Part shown: one piece after another, positions 11,542-23,500 of the stretch | How the letters are laid out: the number at the start of each line of letters is the position of its first letter | Position numbering within the stretch: position 1 is the stretch's first letter | Assembly: GCF_000003195.3 (NCBI RefSeq) | Contig: NC_012871.2 | Coordinates: 63,045,802-63,109,801, forward strand | DNA from: Sorghum bicolor | Taxonomy: Eukaryota; Streptophyta; Magnoliopsida; Poales; Poaceae | Reading direction: 5' to 3' | DNA length: 64,000 nucleotides | The notes under the pieces: generated by a model | Seen by the model: only the letters and a program-made list of their open reading frames with translations | Database searches by the model: none | Told to the model about the DNA's origin: nothing | Position numbers and translations under genes: made by a program

Positions 11542-14500
11542 ATGATGCGCGCTTCAGATCGCCGTGCTCTTCTCTCTACCATCGCGCTGCTGATCACTTG
11601 TGCTCTGCAGCAGCATCCGGCGGCCTCAGCTGCCAAAAAGGCGAGTAGAGTAAAACTCACTGTTCTGGAGCTTTGACTCCCTGCTCGCCCTCTTCTGGTT
11701 GTCATCACTGTTTCTCTTTTGCTGACGGAAAGCTGCTGGCTGCTCTCTCTCTCTCTCGCAGTCGTACGTCGTCTACCTCGGCGGCCACTCGCATGGCCGC
11801 GCGGGCGCGGCGCTGGCGTCCTGCCGGGAGCGCGCCAGGAGGTCGCACTACGCGCTCCTGGGCTCCGTCCTGCGCAGCGACGCCAGGGCCAGGGACGCCA
11901 TCTTCTACTCCTACACCCGCTACATCAACGGCTTCGCCGCGACGCTGGACGAGGACGAGGCGGCCGAGGTCTCCAGTACGTGCATGTTCGATCTCTCTTC
12001 TCCGGCTGTCGTCGTCGTCGTCGTCGTCGTCGTTCTCGATCTGCTGTTACACTACTGTGACTAGTTCTTCTTCCGTGACGACGATGGCAGGGCATCCGCG
12101 CGTCGTCTCGGTGTTCCCGAACCGAGGCCACCCGCTGCACACGACGCGGTCGTGGGAGTTCCTCGGGATGGAGGAGGAGGGTGGCCGGGTCAGGCCCGGC
12201 TCCATCTGGGCCAAGGCGAAGTTCGGCGAAGGCGTCGTCATCGGCAATCTCGACACCGGTAACACGCTGCTACCTCACCTCTTCATGCTCATGGTCTCTT
12301 CAGCTTTTCACTGCGATCTGCAACGTTCGCTCGCCTGCCTCTCACTGGCCGAGATGTTGGAGATTATAGGCTTTTTTTGACAAAAGAGATTAGAGGCTTA
12401 GAGCCACTGAAGTAATAGTATTACCAGAGATTAGTACTAGAACACTTCCAAACAATCATCCTAGCTGGTAAGACAGATGGATGTGTGTTGGTAAAGACCA
12501 AAAAACCAGTCCAAATCCTGCTGCGCCAGCCGCCAGCTCATGGACACATCACACATCACACAAGGCCAGCCCGTGTGTAAGCGTAAGCCGGAGGAGGAGT
12601 GCGGCATGCAGCCAGCAGCGGCGACTGCCATGCTTCTGTGGTTCTGTTGGCTTGTGAGGCGAGGCGCGCGCAGAAGAGGCGGCACGGCAGCGGGTGCAAT
12701 CAGAATCTGGGCAGACGCTGACGCTGCTGGCGATGAGTTTTGTTTGTGTGCCGGTGGAGTGGAGCGGAGCGGCACGCACTGCGCGATTGGAGTCTTCCGT
12801 TCCGCTCCCGTGGGAACGGCTGCCAGCGTCCGCTGCCTGCCGCGGCTTTCATGGCTTTTTGACAGTTTTTCTGGGGGAGTTTTGTGGCTTCTCGGGCTCG
12901 GAGGAGCTGCTCTGTGTGCAGCTCAAGCAATGGAGACCTGCTTGGATTTTACTGTAGGACAGGCAGTAGGACTGTACTAGTGCACGTAGGAGCAACAAGA
13001 AACCAAACGTGGTGGCGCTAGAGAGAGTACTCAGCAGTCAGCACTCACTGAGTCAGTGTCATTTTCTCAGGCACGTTTATCTCCGATTCATTGCTACAGC
13101 GCACTACGAGCTAGAGCTAGTGAAGCTTTTTTTTTTTTTGTTTCAGCAGCCCAATTTACTATAAAAGAAGAGATAAAAACAGGTCCTTAATTATTACTGC
13201 AATCTATCTATAGCACGAGGAGAATGCAGAGGCCGTAGAGCTAGAGCAGGCTAAAGCTCCAACGAATAAGGCCAGTACGTACTAAGGATGAATTAGCGTT
13301 TTTGCAAACAAATGCTTGTATGGTACTCGTGGTAAAGGGCAGTACATGTACGTGGCCGAGCTCGTGAAAGCAGGCAGAGATGGATGGCGGTCTTCAAAGC
13401 ACGGAAAAAGGGCTTTTGAATCCACGGCTGCGGCTGCCGCGGCCAGAGCTAGCCCAGGCGCACAGAGTCGTAGTACGTCCCTCAGTCCCTGGGGGTGCCA
13501 CCGCCACGGGCACGGTGGCTGGCGCTGGCGGCAGCCGGCAGGGAATCCCGCATGTGGAGTCAAGTCCGATCCACCGGGCTGGCTGGCAGGCAGGCTGCTC
13601 CCCTCCCGCCGTCCCTCCCTCCGTCTTCTCCTTGTCCCACCCACCCCGGCTGCCGACTGCCGTGCCCCGTGCCCCGTGCGCGGTCTACGGGGGATTACAG
13701 TATTCCCGGGGCCATGCCCGCGTGCGACGCGAACGCGATGATCAATTAAACAAAGCCTCGTGCTCTTGTGCAGGGGTGTGGCCGGAGGCCGGCAGCTTCA
13801 GGGACGACGGCATGGGACCGGCGCCGACCCGGTGGCGGGGAATCTGCCAGGACCAGCAGGCCTCTGACGACGCGCAGGTTCGCTGCAACAGGTCTGTCTC
13901 CCCCCTCCCCCTCCGGCTCACCTCTCGCTGCTGCATTTTGCATTGCTTGCTCGGTTGCTCCGCCCGCACCCCATCATCCATGCCGTGGAGCTGCTCTGGA
14001 TGCTGCTGCTGCCTCGGGTCTCGCTCGGCCGCCGTGCGCGCGCTTCATTAACCTGTGTGCCTTCGTCGGCACCGTCGTGGCTACAACCTGCTACCCGGAG
14101 CAGTAAACAAACATCCGCGCCATTATCCTTGTGGGGGTTGCTGCTCCTGTGCTCATCGTGTTTCTTTAACCCGTGCGGCATGGCAATGACAGTGTCTCTC
14201 TCTTTTCTTTTCTTTTTGATCGTATGACAGTGTCTCTTTGACTCGTGTTTGTCCTGGTTTGGTAGAGCACGGCGTTGTAGTGCGTAAACTAAACAATAGG
14301 CGACAGAAGAGGCGCGTCGGTTTCAGAGACCTTGTTTAGGCTTGGGCTCTGCCAACTGTGCCTCTATTCAACTCAAATAGGTTTACCGAACACGTTTTGT
14401 TACAACTCATCAGAAGCAAGTGCGACGCCTTAGTTGGGCCTTGTTTACTTTCACTCCAAAACTTAAAATTTTTTTAAGATTCTCCGTCACATCGAATCTT

Positions 14501-17500
14501 TAGACGCATGCATGGAGTATTAAATATAAACGAAAATAAAAATTAATTTCATAGTTTGGTCGAAATCTACGAGAAAAATCTTTTGAGTCTAGTTAGTCTA
14601 TGGTTAGACAATAATTACTACAAACAAACGAAAGTGATACAGTGTCGCGAATTTTTTTCCTTCACCAATTAAACACGGCCTTGGCTCTTTTATTACATGT
14701 ATACTAATATGCTCACTTATCTAAGTGTACAAGTGGATCACATAATATTGACCCATTGACGCATGCATGTTACTCATATGTGTCAGTTAAATTAATATCT
14801 GAAAATGAGCCAACAGCTGATCGCGCATCCTATTGCTTAATCCACTGAAAACAACAATGTCTGGCAAGTGGTTTTTTTAGATCTCCAACGTGTTCCGTGG
14901 GCTTACAACATCTCTCAAAAAGTCAGGAGTAAAGAGGAAGGGCTTCTTTGGGTTGTTACCAGAGTTTGCCACAGGTCTGCTCGTCTCATCTTGCCTAGCT
15001 TCAGCTAGCGTTTATTTGTTTCACTACTAGTGCATATGCGGCATGTCACGTCCTGCTTAGGCGCCGATGGTTCAATAATTTGCATGCCGTAGCTCGCCAA
15101 AAGTGTGGCGTTGTTTTTGTGCGCTAGACTTTGGCGTGGCCAGAGATGCGACGTGGCAGGCTACAGTAGTAAGCCAAACAGAGGCCTGAAGGCCTTATGG
15201 AGGAGGAGGCGAGCAATAGTGGAGAGGACCGTTAGTTGGCGGATGATGTCCATGGCAAGGGTCTAGGGTTTATGGCATACAAACTAATGGAGAAATCCAA
15301 AGATAGGCCTTGTTTAGTTATACCTAAAATTTAAAAAAAATCAAAATTCTTCGTCACATCAAATCTTACGCAGTATAAATAAAATAAATAACTAATGCAT
15401 CGTTTACCTGTAATTTGCGAGACAATAATCGTTACATATAAACAAAACTACTGCAGTAACTCGAAAACTTTTCTCAAGGCAACTAAACCCATAGTGTGAC
15501 GCTGTTGTCAAAAATAAAAATAGTGTGACGCAAGACAAGATCTGACCCATATTGAGTGCAATCACATAAAGTGAAGTACTTCCCATAAAAAATCATCCCA
15601 TGAACGTCAATTTCGATTCCTTTACAGTTGTTACTGTGCATCTGGTTGTAGCACAGTGTAGCCCCTGCCTGCGACTGCGAGTTACGCATGTGAGGGCAGG
15701 GGCACGCAGGCAGCAGAGCTGGCTGGTCCGATCACGCAGATCCCCTTTCGCTGTTGCCACCACAGATTGCTGTCATAATTCTGCAAACATTTTAGGGCCC
15801 AAGCTGCAGCCTCCAACCCTACTACAAAGATTTCGACCCCTTTGCCGTGCGCTTTCCCATGATTACATGACTAGATGATCCGATCAACCTTTCCCCTCTC
15901 GGGGTCCGTGCTCGCTTCGTGCCAAATCCGCCTTGTCCTGTGCGTCTAGTTTGAGTGAGCGGCTCGGTGCTGCACTGCGCCAGCGCCACAGCCACGGCCC
16001 ACTGTTTCAGACTTTCAGGTGTCGACAAGCCACAAGCAGACACCACGGCCAGTTATCTTTGGAAAAGCTCCAAGAGGACGGGATAATCCACGCACAAAGC
16101 CTTGAAAATGTGTACAAATTAGGACGGACGGACTCCATGGTTACTGCACAAGCAGCGCCTGTTTTCTGATTGTTATGCGGTGGAGCAGCAGCAGCTAGCT
16201 CGACAACCTATAGTGCAGTGTCTGCCAAAACCTGATGAACTGCGGTCGGTCGTGACTCATGAGAGAATTCTCAGAGCTCAGAGACGACCACAGCATTTCT
16301 GCGTCAGTGGACCATCCATTGTTAGTTAATCTGTTGCACCTAAGAGTCCTGTAATCTTTCATTCAGTTAGCGTTTGGAGTCGTGTAAGAGGGAGACTGGG
16401 TTGGTGTCGTGCCCGACCCTGCTCACCTCGGAGTCTGTCGTGAACACGCCATGGCAAGTTAGGCGCACGGGGCGTGCGCACCGGATATCGGCGTCGCGCA
16501 CCCACTCGTCATGGCGTGGGAGTCTTGTAAAACAAGCACTATAAATAAAGAGGAGAAGGGTCGTAAAACGCTGCGGGATTGCAGCAACAACTTGTTGTCT
16601 ATTGCATTCACTTGATTTCAGTTTACATCTACTCGCCGGGTTCGTGGTCACCACGACGCCGGACATAGTCGACGTTCCTGCGTTCCGGCGTGATCTCGAC
16701 GTTCCTGTTCCAACAAGTGGTATCAGAGCCAAGGAGGACGCGTTCGGTGGTGGTGAGAGGTGGTAGAAGCTGGAGGTGAAGCCGGTCAATCTCGCCGAGA
16801 AGAAAGAAGTCAAGAACGAATCTGTGGTCACCATGGGCGACGACACAGACAAAGATACATCGGACAGGGCGCTCGTCGGGCACCTCTCTTGGCCGATGTT
16901 AACCCGAGCCAATTATCAAGGCTGGGCAGCACACATCAAGTGTAATCTCGAGGGCTTGAATCTATGGGAAGCCATCGAGAAGGGGGAGAAAAGTGAGAGG
17001 CGCAAGGATCGACTTGCGTTGGGGGCCATGTTGCGCGGCGTTCCGCTTGAGATGCACTCATTGCTGCTGAACAAGGAGACGGCGAAGGAAGCTTGGGAGG
17101 CCATTAAGACAATGCGCCTGGGGGCAGACCGTGTGAAGGAGGTCAATGCCCAGAAGTTGCTGGCAGAGTTCGAGTCGATAGCGTTCAAATCTGAAGAGAC
17201 TATCGAAGACTTTGCCATCAGAATAACCAAGCTCGTTACCGATCTTCGAGGTTTAGGAGAGAAGAGCATCACAAACGAGCGCATAGTAAGGAAGTTCCTC
17301 CGGGTTGTGCCACCAAAATATGGCCAGGTGGCAGTGAGCATTGAGATGTTCAAGAATCTCAAGGAGCTAACCATAGAGGATCTGATCGGCCATCTGCGGG
17401 CGGCCGAGGAGCGCATGGAGCCATCAGTTGAGCAGGTCACGGAGAAGGCCGGGAAACTCCTCTTGACTGAAGAAGAGTGGGCGGCGAGGAACAAAAGCCG

Positions 17501-20500
17501 CATCGTGTCTGGATCTGCCACCTCGAAGAAGGGAGGTGGGGAAGACGGACAACAGCACAAGAAGGAGAAGCACTGGAAACCGCGTGGCAAAGATGCAGGC
17601 GGTGAATCTCGTGACAATGGGCTCACGTCCATGGGAACGCCTCGACGGAAGGGGGTATGTCGCCGGTGCGGCATATATGGGCACTTTGGCTTCGAGTGCA
17701 AGAAAAAGCAGAAGAAGCAGGAGAGACAAGAAGTAGCTCATCATGCCAATGCAGATGGGGAGAGTGGAGCACTCTTAGTAGCTCGTGTCTGCAATCTTGT
17801 GCGTTCCACCGAGCAGACAGGGCAGGGTGTTTATCTGAATCAAACACGAGTCTTTCCATCAGAATATGAAGTTGGGAGCTGGGTGCTAGACACCGGGGCC
17901 ACGAATCACATGACTGGCTGTCGGGATTCGTTGGCGTCTCTCGATGAGACAGTGAAGGGAGCTGTGAGGTTTGGGGACGGATCCAGAGTGGAGATCTGTG
18001 GAGTCGGTGCAGTCACGATCGCAGGGAGGAATCAGGTGCACCGGGTGCTCACCAAGGTATATTACATCCCTTCATTGCGCTGTAATATTGTAAGTCTTGG
18101 TCAGCTGGAGGAGGCAGGTTGCCGAGTAGAGATTGATCGAGGTGTGCTGACTGTGTTCGAGCGTGTTGATGGTGTCCTGAATGTTCTCATAAAAGCCGAG
18201 AGGAAGGATCGACTCTACACATTGAAGCTCAACCTGACAGTACCTGTCTGTCTGTTATCAAGGATGGATGAGGTGTCATGGCTCTGGCATGCACGTTATG
18301 GTCACCTGAACTTCAGATCATTGAGGGATCTAGGTGTCAAGAAGATGGTAGATGGGCTGCCAATGATCCAGCAAGGTGAACAAGTCTGTGACGGGTGTGC
18401 TCTTGGTAAGCATCACCGGACCCCGTTCCCCCGTGTGTCTGCATATCGTGCAGAAGAAAAGCTGGGCTTAGTGCATGGAGATCTTTGTGGCCCGATCACA
18501 CCAGGCACTCCAGGAGGAAAGCAGTACTTCTTGTTGCTTGTTGATGACAAAAGCAGATTCATGTGGATAGATTTGCTAAAGTCTAAAGATCAAGCTTTCG
18601 AGAGTTTCAAGAAATTGCAGAAGGCAGCTGAGTCTGAAAGTGGGCGACAGTTGAAGGCGTTCAGAACCGACAGAGGGGGAGAATTCAATTCTGGGGTGTT
18701 CACTGTCTATTGCAATGAGCACGGAATCAGGAGGAATACCACAGCACCGTTTTCTCCGCAGCAGAACGGGGTGGTCGAGCGTCGAAACCAGTCGGTGGTA
18801 GAGATGGCTCGTTGCTTGCTCAAGAGCATGAAGGTGCCTGGGAGATTCTGGGGAGAAGCGGTGACAACGGCAGTATATCTACTGAATCGGGCTCCAACGA
18901 AAAGTCTTGATGGTATGACTCCTTTCGAGGCATGGTTTGGCAAGAAACCTGGAGTACGACACCTGCGTACATTCGGGTGTGTGTGTTATGCTAAACGAGT
19001 AGGGCCTGGCATCACGAAGCTGTCGGACAGATCAGTGCCTGGAATATTTATCGGGTATGAACCAGGTACTAAGGCTTACCGGGTGTATGATCCCGAGAAT
19101 AAGCGGCTGATGATTTCTCGAGATGTGATTTTCGATGAAAAAAGGAGCTGGAGTTGGGGGGTGAAAGGAACAGTCACCGCCGATTCTGAACCTGAAGAGC
19201 CAACGTTTACCTATCCTGATGATGATGAGTCTGAAGACGGTACTGTAGCAGATCCGACAATAGAGGAAGCAGTGTCTGATTCAGAGAATTCAGGCTCGGG
19301 GAATGCAGAATTGCAGTTGGGTTCGCCTGTTCCGACAACTCCATCTCAGAGCACGATCCAATGGGCCACTCCACCCTCCGGTGGTACAGCAGATTCAGAG
19401 GGTGTACCACAGAGATACCGATTGGTGTCAGACTTGTTAGACTCAACCGAGCCTGTGCAGTTGGAGTATAGTGGCTTGTGCCTGGTTGCTGCTGAAGAGC
19501 CAAGTACAGTTGATGAAGCTCTGAAAGCAGCTTGCTGGCGTAGAGCAATGTTGGAAGAAATGCAGGCCATAGAAGCCAACAGAACATGGGAAGTGTGTGT
19601 TCTTCCAAAGAATCAGAAGGCTATCGGACTCAAATGGGTTTTCAAAGTGAAAAAAGATCCTGATGGCAATATAGTAAAGCACAAAGCTCGGTTGGTGGCT
19701 AAAGGCTATGCCCAGATTCAAGGAGTGGACTTTGAGGAGGTGTTTGCACCAGTGGCCAGGATAGAAACAGTGAGGGTATTATTGGCTCTAGCAGCTCAGG
19801 GTGGATGGCAGGTCCATCACATGGACGTGAAGTCTGCATTTTTGAATGGTGACTTGTCTGAAACCGTTTATGTGAAGCAACCTCCAGGTTTTGTGGTTGG
19901 AACTGGTGACAATGTTCTGAAACTCAGAAAAGCTTTGTATGGTCTGAGGCAGGCTCCTAGAGCCTGGAATGCCAAACTAGATGAAGTTTTGGTAGCTCTT
20001 GGCTTTGTCAAAAGCAAGATGGATCATGCACTGTATAGAAGGGTCAGTAAGCAGTCCTTCCTCATTGTAGGGGTTTATGTGGACGACTTGATTATCTCAG
20101 GGCCTGACAGAGGTGACATTAACATGTTTAAAGCTGAGATGATGACAAGGTTTAATATGAGTGATCTGGGAATGCTTAGCTACTACCTTGGAATTGAAGT
20201 GAAGCAAGGAGTAGATGGGATCACCATCAGTCAAAGTTCCTATACTAAGAAGATCTTGGAGACTTCGGGTATGGCAGGTTGTAATCCTTGTGATACACCT
20301 ATGGAACAGAGACTGAATCTCTACAAGAGCAAAGAAGGAGAGGCAGTAAAAGTGACTGAATACAGGAGTATAATTGGGAGTTTTCGATATCTTGTCAATA
20401 CTAGACCTGATATAGCATTTGCAGTTGGAGTGGTCAGTAGATACATGGAGGCTCCAAATAAATCCCACTGGTCTGCTGTCAAACGTATCTTGAGATACTT

Positions 20501-23500
20501 AAGAGGCACCATTGGTTATGGGTGTAAGTATATCACAGGAGCAGAACTGAGACCATTGCTGTTGGGTTTCAGTGATAGTGATTTCGCAGGTGATGTGGAA
20601 GATAGGAAGAGTACAACTGGCGTGGTGTACTTTCTTGGAGGTAACATGGTGACCTGGGCATCACACAAACAAAGGATTGTCGCGCTATCATCGTGTGAGG
20701 CTGAGTATGTGGCAGCAGCAGCGGCGGCCTGTCAAGGTGTTTGGCTAAGTCGACTCATCGCTGATATGTTGGGAGTGAAAGAGACACCAGTGAAGCTGTT
20801 AATGGACAATATGTCTGCCATTGCGCTGAGTAAGAACCCTGTCTATCATGAAAGAAGCAAACATATAGACACGAGGTATCATTTCCTTCGGCAATGCATC
20901 GAGGAAGGGAAGGTGGAGGTGGATCACGTTGGCACTGCGGAGCAGTTGGCTGACATCTTCACTAAGGCGCTTGGTCGAGTTAAGTTCATAGAACTTAGGG
21001 GTGCTCTTGGTGTCAGTAATGTGCAACACGATTAGGGGGTGATTTGTTAGTTAATCTGTTGCACCTAAGAGTCCTGTAATCTTTCATTCAGTTAGCGTTT
21101 GGAGTCGTGTAAGAGGGAGACTGGGTTGGTGTCGTGCCCGACCCTGCTCACCTCGGAGTCTGTCGTGAACACGCCATGGCAAGTTAGGCGCACGGGGCGT
21201 GCGCACCGGATATCGGCGTCGCGCACCCACTCGTCATGGCGTGGGAGTCTTGTAAAACAAGCACTATAAATAAAGAGGAGAAGGGTCGTAAAACGCTGCG
21301 GGATTGCAGCAACAACTTGTTGTCTATTGCATTCACTTGATTTCAGTTTACATCTACTCGCCGGGTTCGTGGTCACCACGACGCCGGACATAGTCGACGT
21401 TCCTGCGTTCCGGCGTGATCTCGACGTTCCTGTTCCAACATCCATTCTTATCGCTCTGATGCTCTACTCCAACATCTTTTGTCTCCTTCATGAATCATAA
21501 GCGCAGCAAGATCGATATTTCTGAGACGCTGACACGGCCATTAGCCTTAAGCACCGTGGTTGTTTATGCTTGGCGACTAGTCGAATCGATTGCCGTGCTT
21601 GTTTAATTTACGTCGTCGACCCTGTCTTGCAGGAAGCTGATCGGCGCGCGGTTCTTCAACAAGGGGTACCTGGCGACGGTGGGGCAGCAGCAGCAGCAGC
21701 AGGCGAGCCCGGCGAGCACGCGGGACACGGACGGGCACGGCACGCACACGCTGTCCACGGCGGCGGGGCGGTTCGTCCGGGGCGCCAACCTCTTCGGGTA
21801 CGGCAACGGCACGGCCAAGGGCGGGGCCCCGCGGGCGCACGCCGCGGCGTACAAGGTGTGCTGGCGCCCCGTGAACGGCAGCGAGTGCTTCGACGCCGAC
21901 ATCATCGCGGCGTTCGACGCGGCCATCCACGACGGGGTGCACGTGCTCTCCGTCTCACTGGGCGGATCCCCCGCGAACTACTTCCGCGACGGCGTCGCCA
22001 TCGGGTCGTTCCACGCGGCCAGGCACGGCGTCACCGTGGTGTGCTCGGCGGGGAACTCGGGCCCCGCCGCCGGCACTGTCTCCAACACCGCGCCGTGGCT
22101 GCTCACCGTCGGCGCTAGCACCATGGACAGGGAGTTCCCCGCGTACCTGGTCCTTGACAACAACAAGCGGATCAAAGTCAGTAAGAGCCACTACTTATTA
22201 GTAGATCAATTCATCTTTCAGACTTGTATTGATCCAAGACTTATATCTGACAAAAATGAAAACTTTTATTTTGGCAGGGACAGAGTCTCTCGCCGACGCG
22301 CCTTGCTGGCAACAAGTACTACCAGCTGATCAGCTCGGAAGAAGCGAAGGGAGCCAATGCAACAGTAACGCAAGCGTAAGCATGCTTGAGCCTCCAGATT
22401 GAAGCTTGCAAACCCGAAACCATTTTCTGATCGCTGAATTGAGATCATCTGAAAATGCACCTACTTTTTTCTGCAGGAAATTGTGCATCAAGGGATCACT
22501 GGACAAGGCGAAGGTCAAAGGGAAGATCGTCGTGTGCACCCGTGGGAACAACGCGCGAGTGGAGAAAGGCGAGGCCGTTCATCGGGCTGGCGGAGCTGGC
22601 ATGGTGCTAGCGAACGATGAGGCTAGTGGGAACGAGATGATTGCCGACGCACACGTTCTCCCTGCCACGCACATCAGCTACACTGATGGACTCGAGCTTT
22701 TGGCCTACCTGAACTCTAGAAGGTTTGTTTATTTAAAATTCATTTGCACCCTAACTCAATTGGCCTATTAGCTCAGTTGGTTAGAGCGTCGTGCTAATAA
22801 CGCGAAGGTCGCAGGTTCGAGAACTGCATGGGCCAAATATTTATTTTTGTTTTTCTTTTGGTTAACACCTGAATCCCTTTTTTATTTCTTTAATGGCCCA
22901 TTTACCCATTTTAGCCCAATGTCTGAGCCCTTTTTTCGAATGGTCCACTTGCCAGTTTCGGCCTAATGTGTGAGCTCCCCCGTCCTGTCGTGCAGATCGG
23001 CATCCGGCTACATCACCGTGCCGTACACCGCGCTGGACACGAAGCCGGCGCCGTTCATGGCCGCCTTCTCGTCGCAGGGGCCCAACACCGTGACGCCTCA
23101 GATCCTCAAGGTACAAACATTATTTTCCGAGTGATCAATTCCCATGCGCTGCATCTGCAGCTTCCCTCCGATCCTTTAACTGTACCTGCTCGTTTTGATT
23201 GCCGGCAGCCTGACATCACCGCGCCGGGGGTCAGCATCCTGGCGGCGTTCACCGGGCAGGCGGGGCCGACCGGGCTCGCCTTCGACGACCGCCGCGTCCT
23301 CTTCAACGCCGAGTCCGGCACCTCCATGTCATGCCCGCACGTCGCCGGCATCGCCGGACTCCTCAAGGCCCTCCACCCTGACTGGAGCCCTGCCGCCATC
23401 AAGTCGGCGATCATGACAACCGGTACGTTACGTACGGTGCCAGTGCCAGCGCAAGCACCCAGCACACATTGCCATGCGCAAACTCAAAACTCCCTCCTAA

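Larger units (their letters stand above)
16320..21440 (+). mobile_element. Complete Ty1/copia LTR retrotransposon, 5,121 bp
   Basis: Two 396-bp LTRs (TG...CA) enclose a single open reading frame in the copia domain order (gag, protease, integrase, reverse transcriptase, RNase H). A 5-bp target duplication TCCAT flanks the element (16315-16319 and 21441-21445). A primer-binding site complementary to initiator tRNA-Met and a polypurine tract are in place. Reading the two LTRs side by side I found no difference, and the 1,419-codon frame has no stop, so insertion was recent. The element lies in intron 4 of the subtilase gene in the sense orientation. Confidence 0.95.
13892..21632 (+). other. Subtilase intron 4 carrying MITEs and a copia element
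   Basis: The intron splits the Arg codon between CN and [12 protein letters not shown]. Without the copia element and its 5-bp duplication it would be about 2.6 kb. Two GGCCTTGTTTAGTT-type MITEs lie upstream of the copia insertion. The remaining 15500-16310 and 21446-21632 hold no recognisable feature. Confidence 0.75.

Noticed and set aside
12540..13749. Several open frames in subtilase intron 3
   Set aside because: They are GC-driven chance frames overlapping on both strands without domains, and a clean splice model passes over them.
16367..16912. Minus-strand open frame in the 5' LTR, with an identical tail repeated at 21092-21445
   Set aside because: It is the antisense of the LTR and therefore occurs twice; it has no domain. 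It is useful only as evidence of LTR identity.
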